Positions 1 through 13,347 of a DNA stretch of 64,000 nt are shown here, in pieces; position 1 is the stretch's first letter; each line of letters starts with the position of its first letter. Both the position numbers and the translations under genes were made by a program. The stretch is taken from NCBI RefSeq assembly GCF_047495875.1, contig NC_092471.1, positions 8,453,001 through 8,517,000 on the forward strand, in the 5' to 3' direction. This DNA comes from Pithys albifrons albifrons. Its lineage: Eukaryota > Chordata > Aves > Passeriformes > Thamnophilidae. The notes beneath the pieces were generated by a model. The model saw only the letters and a list, made by a program, of their open reading frames with translations, did not search any database and was not told the origin of the DNA.

Positions 1-3000
1 CAAAGTCACTGCTGCTCCTCTGATATGCTGCCATGCTGTTGAGTCTATAGATACATTTTGAACATTTTCCTATGTGAGTGTAAGTTTAACTGAAAGTTCC
101 CACAGCCTTCTAAGCAGGGAGCTTCTGTGCATGCAGATGGATAGATATAGATATATAACCCTAATTATGCAAGTCTAAATCAGTAGTTTGGTATTTAATT
201 ATAGAGTTTTTTGATTTTGTTTTGGATCATGACCTGTTCTTTTTACTCTGGATCACCATGAAAATTTCTTTGGTGCAGTATCATTGCTGCTAATGGCAGA
301 CTTTAGAAACAAAAAAATCTTCATTTGTGTTACTATAGAGTTAAATGCCCTCTGGTTAGAAGAGAGTCTTGGCATTTCTATTCAGTAAAGGCTGTTTGGA
401 TCTATTAAGTCATGCAAAACAAACAAACAAGATTAAATGGAGTAAACAAAAAAAGAACCGAGTCCAAAAAGCCTGGCCACTCCTACAAGAAGCAGAACTC
501 ACAGAGTTTCTGGTTTAGAAGATGGCAGTTCTGTGATCTTTATTATGATCCCTGGATCTCTTGCATATTTGTTTTTCTTCTGCTCCCTTAAAAAAATAAA
601 TAAAAGAAAGACTCACCTCCCAAAAGCACCAGAGTTTCTCTTTCTGACTCAGGGTTGTTTCACCAGATTTTGGTGTAGCCAGGAACCAGTTGTAGTCATT
701 CCCACTCTCTTCTCCTCCCCTCTTTGTTCGTAGAGACCAGAGGAAAAATATTTAAGGAAATATCTGTCAGCTGGTCAGAAAAAATGTAGTAGAATTCAGT
801 TAGAAAACACCTGTATGGCCTTATGGACAGGGTGGGCTGTTACTGAATAGCAAGCTGACATAACTGTGTTTTCTTTGAGGTTCTGGGTGTGTGAGAGGGG
901 GAGAGGCAGGACAGAACTGTGCAAATACTGGAAGAAGACCAGAAAAATAATCTACTTGCATGAAGCAAGACCTCTTTCAGTCCTTCGGGGCTGATGGCCC
1001 TGCGTGGCTGCCCCAGGTCCCACGCTCCAGCCCATGATCGCCTCATTTGAGCAGCAGCAGGGACTGGTTATTCTTGCATGCACCAGATACCGGGCAGTAA
1101 CACCACTTTATCTGAGACCAAGAACGGTTTGGAGCCTGGATGCAACTTTTATCCTTCTCCCTGCACAAGGTTTTCGTTACACTGGTGTGAGGAAGAACAT
1201 CTCAAAGGATAAACAAGTTGGGTTTTCTGCAGGGAAGGAGAGGTGGATGCTCCATGTATTTGATGAACTTGAGGATGAAGCAGGTTGGATATCTGCATGT
1301 ACTTGTAGGGCAACAGAGACAGGATCAGCAAAGGCTCAGCAGTGCACAAAGGTGGGCACCACCAAGGTTCTCAAACGATGGCGTTTGCTGATACAGGCCA
1401 TCTAATGTTAACTACGTCATAAAAATGTCTGTGGGTTGGCCATAATTAGTCTCCTAATGAGCTGCTATTTTAGTCCCTTCTCCAGTGGTTTCACAAAGTT
1501 TGTGTTTATGAACTCATGTTAGGGTTAGCAATAATTTTTTTCTGAGTGATGGCAATGGCCGTTGTCTGTGAAGTGGTTCTTCAGGTTTTTAGGGTTTTTT
1601 TTGTTCATTTTCTTGTCATTTGGCATAAAGTGATGGTGTGCAGGATGGCTTAGGTTGCACACAGAAAATTACGGTGCTCCTGTTGGAGCTAGACAGCAGT
1701 AGGATAATAGTCAGATCTATTTTCACAGCTCTTACTTGCCTCCATTCCCCTGGACTTATAAATTGTAGCATTTACTTTTGAGCATTTGCAGTTAAATAAA
1801 ACCCAACACAACAGCTTTCCTGTGCTGTGGAAAGTTGTTCTGAGATTTTTGCAATCCGCCTTACAATTCTAAGGAACCTAAAAACCTGAGTGAAGATGAT
1901 AGAGACAGTATTTCCTAGGCATAGAGTGGTGTAGGAACATCTATAGAGTCAAAGACAAGGAGCTCCTTATTTAGAGAGGCATTGCACTTAAATAAATGTT
2001 TGCTGAAATAGCCTTTTCCTTGGCATTACCTCATCCTGCCTTCCCATAGGGAGTGTTTTGTGGTGGTGTGGGGGACCACGGGTGATGCTGTGTGTCTGTT
2101 TGAGCTGCTCACTGGCTCGTCAGAGCTCTCCCATCCCTCCTGGGAAGCTGTGGCCTTGTAGCTGATCTGCCACAGGGGTTTTGCTGTAGCAGAGAGGAAC
2201 AGCTGCCTGCAGTGCTGGCCCATCTTCTTACTCCCACCTGAACAAACAGATTTTGTGTTGCCAGAAGGGAAGGAGAGGTCAGACTTGCATATGGTGACAC
2301 CTCTCGTGAGGTTTACTGCAGAGCTGATTATCCCTGGACAGACTGGCTAAACCCCAGTGTGGGGCAGTCTGAATTTGAGCACCTGGGCCCAATTCTGCAA
2401 TTTGGGAAGGAGCCTAAGAGGTGGAATTGAAACTCCCAAGTTACCTGTTAAGGAAGGAGCTGTGCAACTTTCATGAAGGGCAACTGAGGACAGTGATGTT
2501 TCCCTCTTGTATCGCAAAACATTCTGTTGTTGTTTTTGCAAAGTTTTCATGTATACCAAATTTTTTTCCAGAGGTGAGGTAGCATGTGACAGTGGATTTC
2601 TTTACTGCTGTTCCTACCTGGGGCAGCATTGCTCTTGAGCAGCGTGAGCCCAAGCTACTGGGTTCCTGTGCATGGCTTGGCTGTTGGTAGCTGTGTTTTT
2701 CCACAAGCAGTAAGTGCACAAATAAAGCCAAACTCTCCTCTTTCCTTCCCTCCTGTCTTGCCCCATAGAGGGTACTGTACTTGCTGCTAACTAAAATTAT
2801 TGGAGCCCGAATTCAAGCCCAGTGAAAGCACTGGGGTTCTTTCTGATGACTGACACCTGCCTGCTTTGAACTGCTCCAGGGAATTCTTGTTTTTTCTACC
2901 CTCATTGCACCTTTCCCAGCTTGGTCAGTGACTGCTGTAACTAGACTTCACTGAAACATGAGTTTGACTTAGAAAGAGGACCGTATCCCTCTGCACTGGA

Positions 3001-6000
3001 GCAAGGATGAGGAAGTCTTGCCATGACTGCCTATGCAGCCTAGCTGAAATAAGGTCCATGTGGAGCACAAAGGACCACCCATCCTACAGGGGAGGGAGAA
3101 ATAAAAATTAAACTCTTTGGGTCATTGAATTCAGTAGCTTTTGTTCTCATGATTGTCTGGATTTGGAGCATGTGTAGATTCCTGAGGGAAGGTAAATTAA
3201 ACTCTAAAAAAAAATCCATTTTTCAGAATGGCTCACAAAAATATCTTCTAACAGGATTGCAGTTTCTGCCTTTGTCCTTTGGAGCTAAATGATCAGGCAG
3301 ATTATGTGCTGTGCTTCGTTACCCAAGAACATTGCAGCAATGAGCTGGAATAATGAGTGCAAAGCTTCATTCAGATGGTAGCTGAAATCCTCAGAGCTTC
3401 AAAAGATCAGGTTTATCAATGAGAAATACTGAAACATCCTTATTTAAGAAATCTATATTTTCTCAGTTCTAAAAATTATAGCAAAATCAGCTGAGATGTC
3501 AGGCATAAGAGACCGTGTGATTCCCACTAATACCCTCTGAACTGTGTCTGTCTTGGCTGCCCTTCCTGGCAGTCAGCATTTTGCAGCTCTCATTTCCAAC
3601 CCTTTATATAAACAGCCGGATTTGGCTTTTGGTAGGAGATCTCTCCACTAGCAGTGGGAACAGAAATAACTGACACACTAGCAGCAAAATGTACAGAATG
3701 TAATCAACTTTGCAAGCATTAAAATCCTTTCTGGATGGGTGAAATGGTAGTGCCCATCAAGCTATTCTCATCTCTCTTGGCTTCTTAACATTAGTTTTCC
3801 AGCACTACGTAATCCACAAGAACAATATCAGTTTACAATGCACGAGGCTGCCAGGCTTGTGAGCTATTGTGTAAGGCAAGATTCAGTTTACCCTTATCCT
3901 CTGCATCTTCTCTGAGCCAAAATATTGCCATCAGTTTTCAAAAAACACATTTTATCTTTGCAGAAATTATATGTATCTTTAAATGAATTTTTGGAAGTAG
4001 TCTTTCATGATAGACTTCAAAGCCTATCATGAGCTAGCTGACTTTGTTCTCTTTCTATAGACAAACTGACACCAAGAAACTTCAGGCTTCATCCTGAAAT
4101 ATCTTGTGAAACTTGTGCTCTTTCACTGAGCATTGTGAACATAATTTTGTCCCTTTCTGGGATTAGTTTTACTTTACCAAATTGCTCAAAGATTATCACT
4201 TGTACCTTGTGTCCAGTATGGCTTCTAATTCCCTGGTCTGTAATTCCCACAAAGTACTTGATTAACTTCTGAGGTATTCTGGATAACGTTGTCCTAAGTC
4301 CCCAAAGCAATTTAGCAAGCCTTGCTGCCTTCACAATATTAATGTTCTCTCAATGTTGCATTCTGATGATAAACCTTTTTTTAAATAAATAAGCCCACAA
4401 CACTGAGTATGCATTTTGATCAGACTAACACTGATCTCCCATGCATTAATATGAATGAGCAGGATTAGCATGGGAAAATTTGCAATTTCTGTAAGTGCTG
4501 GAAACCTGAGCCAGACTACAAGTGTTAAAATTTTGTGTTGGCTTGTTCATCCTTAAAGGCTTTTTTTTCTAAGTTATAACAAAGCATATAAACTCAGTCA
4601 AAGGCCGAGAGCATGAAACATACTTAAGAAGTCAAAGTTTTAATGATATAATTTGGAGATGTGATAATTTGCAAGCATTTTTTATTCCTAATTTCTGATG
4701 TGGTTGGGTTTGGGGTTGTTGCAGGAGGCAGTTTGTTTGTTTAGATTTTTTTGGATTTGTATGGTGGTGGTGGTTTGGTTTTGTTTTTTTAATTGAAACA
4801 CATATCATGAGCTGGCAGGGGCTGGAGTGTGGGATGCATATGGAGCATTCAGCTTGGAGACAAGGAGATGGAGCAGAAACTAATTTCCACCATTATCCAC
4901 CTCAAGGTGGGGCATAGGGAAAGAGGAGGAAAGCTCATCTGGAAGATACAAATTGAAGAGCCACAAGGCACCTTCTTACCTCATTTATTCTGTGGCTATA
5001 TGAATTAAGCAGGTGCCTCTAGATATTCTTTTAACATGACCATCAGGAATGACAAAGGTAGTGGGAAGGAACCAGTGGGAAGGAAGATGTGCTGGGTGTG
5101 TTTTTCACAATCAAACTGTGATGGTTACTGGGCATTTGTGGTCTGTGAGTTCATCCATCCCAGCCTGAAGAGAACCTCCTGTAAGAGGCTGGGCTTTCAT
5201 GGGTGACTTGCTTTCATGGTCTGTGCATCTATTCCGATTACAACCCCTTTTCCTAAAGGAGACATCAGAGTCCTGGAAACTGCAGTGACAAATGGTTTTT
5301 TTTTTTTGCTTTTCCTCTTTAAGACATCCTTCTCTATAACTCTGAGCAGCTGCAGTGTCCTTTCCCAAGCAACTTAATTGGAAACTTTCTGATAAGCCAA
5401 GCTGTCCTCTTTAGGTCATTGCAATGAGGAAACAGCTTTGTCAGAGCATCATCTCTCATGGATGAATGCAATGGCATTGACAGCTCAGAAACAGAATGGG
5501 CTTCACTTGTGCATCTGTATGTGCATCACTGCACTTCCCACTGCCCTGACATTGGTTTATCAGGGGTTTCTCAGGCACTTGGATGATAATGCATATGGAG
5601 TTGAAAATGGGAAGATACTACAAACTGTATTTACTCCCAGAATTCTCCTTTGGCTGATTACCGCCTTCTCCCTCTGAGCATACATTAACTTTTATTGTCC
5701 AAAATATATCCAAGCACTGTATGTTGTTACCAACCACAAAAATTCTCGATCATTATTAAACAAATGAGATGCAACTGCTAGATGAAGTTAGTATATGCCT
5801 GGCTGGAGAGAAAGGCAGGGAGAAGGAATAGAAGTCTCCTGTTTTTGGGCCTTGCTTAGTCTGCTAGGGACACTGGATAATTAGGACATGGATTTTCTTG
5901 ACAATCTTAGACTGCACTGTCAGAACATGCATATCTCCCTCAGGGTCTGGAGTAGAAGTGGAAGCACAGAGGCAGATGCTGGATCTGCCAGGAGAAGGGC

Positions 6001-9000
6001 TGACTGTGCAGCAGGCTGGCTCTCTCCTTCCTGCCCAGGTGACTTTGACCTTTTATTTGTTGGTTTTTAAGTCTGCAGGACTGGGGCTGATCCTGTAGCT
6101 GAAGATGTGCTGGGGAGCCACAGCAGTTCAGCCTTTCCATGAGGGAGCAGAGAGTGCAAGGCGTTTAAAATTACTTTTAGGAATACTGAATATGTATCTC
6201 ATATGGAAGCCAGCACCTGTTGCCTCAGCAAGGGCTGCAGATACTTTAAATCAATATGCTATGATTTCACCACAACTGAGTAATTTTGACTTTCTACATG
6301 TTTCTGCAGAACCAATTATATGCATATATATGAATAGATTCAACTCCCTAGGCTGTTGCTGGGAGCTTAAGCTACTAGAAAATCCTATTTTCAGAAAGAA
6401 ACAACATGAGAACAAGAAAATTCAGACACTGTGAGATCTGTTTTGGTGCTTCCAAGGACTGAGAACGTCAGTTCCTCCAGAGACAGTCCCAGCTCCTTTT
6501 TGGGAGGCTCTGCGGTGGCACTGCTTATGTGGACCCAGCAAACAAGTGTCTTCCTCACCAATTTTCTCCAGTGCAGAAGGCACTTCAGGCTTCTTTCCTG
6601 CTCTTGGAAGCATGAAGGATGGTGGGAATGGCTGCTGTCTCCAAACCCTGCTGCTTGCTCAGCCAGGAAAAGTGAAGCAGGGATGGAGGCACAGAGTCAG
6701 CATTACCGCCTCTGCAGTGGGGTCATTCTTCACTGAAAAAGTGGAAATTTTGTCCCACAGGATTTCTGCCACTCTGACTGTCCCCACATTTTCAGGCAAA
6801 GGAGACAAAAGGCCAATTTGCAGCTGCTGTAGGGATGAGCCAAGCCCGCAGCAATGCAGATTTACCAGTCAGGGTGGCAGGGTAGGCAGTTCCCAGTCTC
6901 TCGGTCTCTTACTTAAGTCTCTCCAAGTCCTCACGAGGATCCATAATCATGAAGAAAAGTTTGCTGGTGGATGCCCAGCTTTACAATGGACTGACATCTC
7001 TGTGGGCTATGGGGCTGCAGCTTGTTCCTCCTCTCCCCTCATCAGGACAACTATAACTTTGGTGGGTTGTTAGGAGGAGTGTGTGTGCGACCACACAGTC
7101 AGAAAAGGGCAATTTGGGACACTCTTATTCAGGCAGCACAGTGTGAAACCAGGAAATTGGACAATGAGGTGAGAAAGCAAAGCCCTTGCTGAGTGCAAAG
7201 CAATGGGGAATATGGCTTAAGGAAAGAGGAAAGCAGGTAATGAGTCTGTTATTTCCTGGCACTGAATTCCTGCTGAAGAAGCAGAGCTGAAAGCATGCAA
7301 AGTGGTCATAACCAGGTGAAAAAACTTTCCAGTTCTTGGGTTCTCTGGAAACTACCTAATTTACTGATGACATGAGGGTAGGGAAAAACTCTGCCTTTTC
7401 CAAAGCTGAGATGGGTTAAGTTATACTTCACTGTAATTTTCAATTGCTTTAAATATTAGTAGTATTTGGAGGTAAGATGGTAAAATTTTCAGTACAGGTT
7501 TCTTTAGACTGCAAACTGTAAAAAAGAACAAATTATTAACTTGGGACTAATATGAATTGACAAACAGATAACTGTGGTGAAAACCTGTCAAACTGAAATT
7601 TCTGAGAACTGTGAAAAGATATGCAAGCTGGAAGCACCCTTGACAGTTGAGATTATGCTGCCACCCTCCCCTTCTCAGAAGAGCAGTGGAAGAAGGCAAA
7701 GAGCTGTGGGTGCCTGGGTCTTGAAAGCAGTTCAGCAGAGGCAGAAATTGCCATTTTGAAGCTGCATTGACATCTGAGGAAGAAGTGAAACAGGGTGCAG
7801 AAGGGCAAGCAAAGCAGGAGAAATGCAGCTGTCTGCAAGTGCTTTGCTGTGTTTGTTCTTTATAGTCAAGGCTGCTGTTGGTTTGTGTCAGGCTGGGATT
7901 GAGGGTTTGTCTTGTATGAAAAGGAGAGTGAATTTTCCTGGATTATACCATATAACCTGAGCAGAGGCTGTGCAAGGTCACATAGGGGTATTGCAGCAGA
8001 AAAGGGGATGAAATTGGGATCTCCTCAATTCCAGTACAACTCCCAACAGCAAGGAATAGGGGAGGGAAAGAGCACAGAGATTTGCAAGCTGATTGACGTG
8101 ACATCATCCAGATGCTTATGCATTGGGCTGCATAGCATGAAGGGTTTCTACACCCCCAGTGGAACCAGCGTGAAGCTCAAAGGAGCAGCAGCCTGGGCCA
8201 TCTCAATTTTTTACTGTGCTTAAGCAGCAATAAAAACCTCACAGTAAGAAAAGGGATTTGCGTGACAAAACCTTAAGCAGCTCCATTTCTTTACCTGCAG
8301 TGCTGCACTGGGTTGTAGTGGGATCTAATTTTAAAAATCCAATTTATACTTTAGTTTAATTTTAACTAAAATGTGCTTTTTAGATTTCCACTGATAATTC
8401 TCAGATACCTAATATGGATCATGGAACATTGGAAAGGGCACTAATTTTGAACATTTTTGTATTTGTCGGTCATGATGACAAATTCTTCCAAGTTTTTTAC
8501 TGAATGGGCTCATAAAAGTTGCCACCTACACAAATGTGGGATCTAAATCTCATCTGCTGGAGAGACTGGAAAAGATATTACTGATCTGAATGAGGCAGCA
8601 CTGGGCAGGTAGTGGGACTGTTGCTCTGGGAAGCACATTGCTCAGTGCTGGCTTACCCATAACGATTTTGCTGCCAGGGCTTTGTGGATTAGGCATACAA
8701 AACCAATCAACGTATGTGAAGCTGGCAAGAATTTTAGTCTGAATATGGTCACCTAAAAGTAATTTTGATATTTTTCATTCTGAGGTGTTTCAGAGGAGCA
8801 TTTTAGAGGTATGAATTTATTGGTCACTGTCTGTATAAACTGCATCTCTGTTGAGAGGCTTTGCTGATAAAGGAAGCCCAGAAAACTGTCTCTGATGCTG
8901 GCAGATAGAGGTAGTAAGGATGAGGTAAAGCACAGGAAGCAGCAAAGATGTATTCATTTTCCTCACCACTTATAAATTAATGCTGATGTCCTGTGAGGAT

Positions 9001-10668
9001 TTGACATGATTTCAGTGCATGAGCTCACATGGCATTAATCACTGAGTCTTTTGTCGTGTCACCACTGTGTATCACAGGAAGAATAACACCCCTGTTAATC
9101 AGCCATCATTCTGCAGCAACCCAGAGCCTGGCTATTCTAGACAGTGGATTTTTTTTCTGTCTTCAAAACTGCAATTAGACTATTGGAAGACCTGTAGGAG
9201 ACAGTTGTCCTGTTGATGAAGAGATATTTATGCTCTGAGAAGCTGCCCACAAATACTCTTAAGTAACTAACAAAAATAACCTACCCAGTTACTTTCTCAT
9301 CACTGCATTTCAGGAGGATTTCAATAACCTCTGATGACAGGCTCTAAACATAACATGATTATAAAGACAGGACAAGTCCTGTTTCAAATAATGTCCATTA
9401 CACTCCTAAATGTAAAATCTAAAGATGCTGGGAAATAAGGAACATGTGGTGATTATGTAGTAAATCTCTTTGCTACTGGAAAGATTTTGTTGTTAAGTTT
9501 GCAGACAGGAAGTGTTTGTTTAGCTCCTTTAATCTGTACATGCTGAGTTGTGTTGGAGTGGGAATAACCATTTCTAGTTGCTTCAAAATTTCAAGAAGCT
9601 TTGATCCAGAAAGGTATTCAAGATAAATTCTCTGTGTTTCAAAGGGTATAGAAGTGCTTTGCTTGCAGTAGGAGACACGACTGTTGTTCCCTGAAAGATT
9701 AGACAAGGCTATCATAACATCATCAGGGAATTTGAAAACAGGTATTGAAATGTATTTGTTCTGTCACTTATGAGGAATATTTGATGAAGCTTGTTTGATT
9801 TGATTGTTTCACTACTGTGTGAGCTCGTTTCTCTAATTACGGTATTGACCACTTTCTCATTGTATTGAATTTTAATAGTCCCCAGATTAATTAGATGTGC
9901 ATAAAGAGCAGCTGTGAGAGATGTGAACCTTTTGTTCTGGGGTTTTTTTTCTACTGTTTTGAGAAGAAAGAGCTGAGAGATAACTGAGTGCAATCAAAAC
10001 GCAGTCATGCTCTTGATTAGTAACATAATTAGTTAAAATCTGAAACTTTTGCAGGGAATATCTACACGATGTATAGGGCTCTGAACTGACTAGAGAGAAA
10101 GGCCATCCTTGGGTTTTGCTTTATTGTTTAAAAGTATGCTTGAATACTTCATAGCAAAACTTGTCTTTTTTCAATAGTAAAATCAGTAAAAAATAAATAA
10201 ACAGGCAAACCAGGGAGGTATGTTGGTGTTATTGCTGTTACACTAAATGCAAAAAGAAGTGTTTGGTCCCCACCCACAGCTGTTTTGCAGCTGGCTTTGC
10301 TCTAGCTCTCCTAATGATCACCCAGTTCAGTGTTTCATAGAGAAAATCAGAGGGGAAAGGGCTTTTTCTTTTAATTTTTTCTGGGGATTGGGACTTTCTT
10401 TTTTGAAATACTTCAATTTAGGTGGACGCTTTTAGTAGGTACCGATAGAAAAGGGATGGTGCAGTGCAGTAGGAGAGTATGGACTTTTGAAAATGAAAAG
10501 TAGGTTGATTTTTTTTTGTTCCATACATTTTCGGTGCCTATAAATGCCTATTGTACATGAAATATTACTTTGCAGAAAGAATTAGCGGCATAGACTTCCT
10601 CCTTTCAACACTCTTATAGCTTATAAATGTGCAAAAGTAAATTTCAGAATGGAAATTATTATACTTTG
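1..10668. other. Gene-free unique sequence, 5' flank
   Basis: I see no supportable gene here. The sequence is A/T-rich, CpG-poor and without recognisable interspersed repeats. Minor simple sequence includes an AAAC-type run near 418-430 and an A-rich AAAT-type run near 588-606. A CpG-dense patch at about 984-1200 is the only compositional outlier and is described under findings. The longest open frame (6546-7073, 175 codons) has no family resemblance and is of a length expected by chance. The stretch could be intergenic, or intron of the gene whose candidate last exon lies at 11.1 kb. Confidence 0.6.
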
Positions 10669-10743
10669 ACACTTAATATGTATTCTTAATAACATTGTTA
10701 TTAATAACATTGTTATTAAGAATAAGTATCTATTATTAAGTGT
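10669..10743. repeat. Long A/T-rich palindrome (cruciform-type inverted repeat)
   Basis: The core at 10682-10723 consists of two overlapping copies of a self-complementary unit (AATAACATTGTTATT, with an unpaired T at its centre). Together they make a 42-base near-perfect palindrome running from ATTCTTAAT to its complement ATTAAGAAT. Outside it lies a second, perfect 10-base pair of arms, ACACTTAATA at 10669-10678 and TATTAAGTGT at 10734-10743. The structure could fold as a hairpin or cruciform. It may be a degenerate small DNA-transposon relic or simply an unstable A/T palindrome. I do not recognise a named element. Confidence 0.8.
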
Positions 10744-11073
10744 GTTTTCTGAGAGTAATTTTGGATAAAACACCGTCTTCATTGACTGACCTCATGCATT
10801 TACAAGCCAGTAAAGAAAGTATCACCATACCTTACACAGTAAGGTTCATGGGAGGACAGGAGTAAGAATTTGGGCTCCTGAAAAGCCACAGCAGTTTGAT
10901 TCTGCTCTGGTGTTGCTGATATTTTGTTTGAAGCCTTTTCTCTAGCCCAGTGTGGTGAAGCACAACACAGAGGGCTTGTCCTATTCACACTGAATGTCTG
11001 ATAGTCAGAAATTAACTGTGCTTGCAGATACTTCTTGGTGGACTCATAAAAAATTCCTTTTAATTCTGCACAG

Positions 11074-11252
11074 CCCTTCAGTGTGCAGAAATTCTCTGGT
11101 GCACCATCTACTCAAGTCTTGTGGACATCTGCAAGTTACCTCTCTGTGACGAGGATATCTGTGAGCTGAGTATCTTCAGCACCCGTAACCAGCCGAAACA
11201 TTTCAAAGCCGACTACTGGTGGGAATGCAAAGGGGATTCTAGCGCAGAATGA
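11074..11252 (+). CDS. Candidate terminal coding exon, product unknown
   Basis: This is a partial open frame ending in TGA at 11250-11252. It has no ATG, so it would have to be a spliced last exon. An acceptor-like CACAG ends at 11073; alternatives end at 11081 and 11088, all in a modest pyrimidine context. The frame is unambiguous from codon TGT at 11082. Those 56 residues contain six cysteines (positions 1, 7, 17, 22, 27 and 50 from 11082), a YWW aromatic run near the end and a short acidic tail ending in SSAE. Five CpGs fall within about 100 bases of otherwise CpG-poor DNA, which suggests selection. An AATAAA lies 14 bases past the stop. Upstream the same frame meets a TAA within a few codons of the proposed acceptor, consistent with an intron. 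I do not recognise the family. The frame could still be chance, because about 60 open codons are not rare in 64 kb. Confidence 0.38.
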
Positions 11253-11265
11253 ATGTGTGCTATGA

Positions 11266-11271
11266 AATAAA
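11266..11271 (+). promoter_or_regulatory. Possible polyadenylation signal AATAAA
   Basis: A canonical AATAAA hexamer lies 14 bases after the TGA of the candidate terminal exon. If it is used, the 3' UTR would be very short (about 30 bases). AATAAA is common in A/T-rich DNA, so its weight comes only from its position. Confidence 0.3.
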
Positions 11272-13291
11272 TTACAAGAACATACTTGCAACTGTTTACC
11301 TTCTGTTAAGCTTGTTGCTACTGAATTAATTTTGGAAACATGGCAATTTCATTCTGCTAAGGCTAATGTACACATGGGATGTGGTTTTGGAGCTTCAAAT
11401 CATCTGAAAACACTTTTCTTAATTTGTCACCTGCTTTCTAAAAATCTTAATTTGTAGTTTTTCTACTGTGCAATCCAAAACTTATTATTGAAGAGGTTGT
11501 CACTCAAAACTTCCTCCTTCCCTCTTGTGATGTGCCTGCTGAAAAATGAGTTCTCTGTCAGATGTACTTGTGCGATTTACTGGGACCAATTCTGTTCCAG
11601 ACCTGATCCTGCTTTTACAGCTGTAAAGCATGAGAAACTCCCCTGAATATTCATTGTAAATTATCTGATCATCTGTCATCCAGCCTCCTGTTAGCAAAAC
11701 CAGAATGTAAAGACTGTTGGGTGAATCTACAGGCTGCTAAATAGCTTCTTCCTTAAATCGTTGTGCTCTTAAAGAGTAGAGCCATGTAATGCAGGGGCAG
11801 AGCTGAGTCGAGGATGCCCTGACTGCAAGGCACCAAAAGGCCACTCTTATACTTCCCTTTCATCAAGCAGAGAGAACGGATCATTTGAGCTCTGTAATCT
11901 GTTGCTGTCGATATCTGACCTAATTTCTGAGTGCAGAAATGGCTTAGTAGCAATCCCATCTCTTTGATAAAGGAAGTGAATAGAAGTGGTGTGTTGTTAA
12001 ATGGCCTCTGCCAAGAAGGTCAGCAAGTTCTTAAGGGAAAATATTTGATAGATGCTTCTGCCTATTACTTATTGACAGATTCTAAAATGAAATTATATTC
12101 TCTCAAGCTTGAAGGTAATTTCTGATACATGTCTTGGCACTAAACTTAGGATCACTTCAAATTAAATGCCAAGAGTGGAAATGAAAAATTAAAAATGTTC
12201 ATATGCTGCAATTACAAAATCCAAACAATCCAATAAAGGAAGCACATTTAACGAGACTCAAAAATGTCAGAATAAAACTTGAGGACATATCCACATCCAT
12301 GATTAAGACTTTACTCTGTGCATGCCCATATTGCACAGCTGATAGACAGAAAGGAAAATTGAACCTTACTGACATCCTTTATCTATTTAAAATAATTGCT
12401 TCCAATGCATTGCATGGGAAAGCAAAGTGGATGTATAATTAGACATCTCCCTTGGTGGAAAGTTAGTCTATAGGCTTGGATGTCTCTTTATTTTTAACTT
12501 CCCCAATGCCATCTGGAGGTTATTCTGGCCCCCCAAAGTAAGACAGCTCTAAACCAGCTTCAACAGGGCTGGGCCCTGAGGTTCAATTATCATGCCTGGT
12601 GTCATGTCATAACTCATTAATTTTCAGAAATATAAATTTATAATGTAATACAGCAGGCAAAAATATTTTTGGCATTTGATGGGGGAAGGGATTAGAACAC
12701 AATCAAAACAGAACTGTACTTGGAGTGGCCTTTCTGGACACATTGATGCGATGCCTGCTCATTAAGGAAGCGGCCAACTGCTGGATGTGGTTGATTGCAT
12801 TGCCTTGTGTCTCTGGGAGGTATTTTTCTCTGATTCTACAAGCTGTAAAAATAGCCCCCGAGAGTCTGGGTTCAGACTTCATGCCACATTTGCACATTCC
12901 ATTAGTGAAATAGGAAATTTGCTGTTACAGAAGGTAAAATAGAGTAGCGCATTTTGCTTTAATGCATTAGTACGCACTTCTACAGCACACCCTGCAAAGC
13001 TTTCAGTGGCTCTGTGTCTATTCTACTCGTCCCCAAACATCCAGCTATTCTGCTACTGATTACAAGGAAACTAATATGCTAAATTTAATCTTACTGTCAC
13101 CATGTTGGATTTGGGAAATCCTAAGAGACCTTTGGAGATCCACTGGATCTTGACTCTTTCCCCAATACCTCCACAAAGATGTAGTCTCCTTTTCCTCTGA
13201 TTATGCAGCTCCATGAAGATGCTCACTGAGCTCAGCAATAATGGCCATGGGACAGATGGCCTGAGGGACAGGGTCAGGTCCGGTCCATGCC
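11272..13291. other. Gene-free stretch
   Basis: No gene or known repeat is supported. The sequence is A/T-rich and unique-looking. A short open frame with an imperfect donor (around 12725-12820) was considered and left out because it lacks a convincing acceptor. Confidence 0.55.
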
Positions 13292-13347
13292 ACTCAGGGT
13301 TCTGCACTCAGGGATCTGTACTCCGGGGTCTGCACTCAGTCTTCATG
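13292..13347. repeat. 14-base minisatellite, about four units
   Basis: Four consecutive 14-base units begin at 13292, 13306, 13320 and 13334. The first three follow the pattern ACTC(A/C)GGG(G/T/A)TCTG(C/T). The fourth keeps ACTCAG and then diverges. The exact 14-base period and graded divergence indicate tandem duplication by slippage or unequal exchange. No function is implied. Confidence 0.85.

Noticed and set aside
6546..7073. Longest plus-strand open frame (175 codons)
   Set aside because: Length is within chance for 64 kb in six frames. No domain, signal, splice context or CpG enrichment, and the protein reads as random.
12725..12913. Open frame with GGGAG/GTATTT donor-like end
   Set aside because: No convincing acceptor or initiation context.
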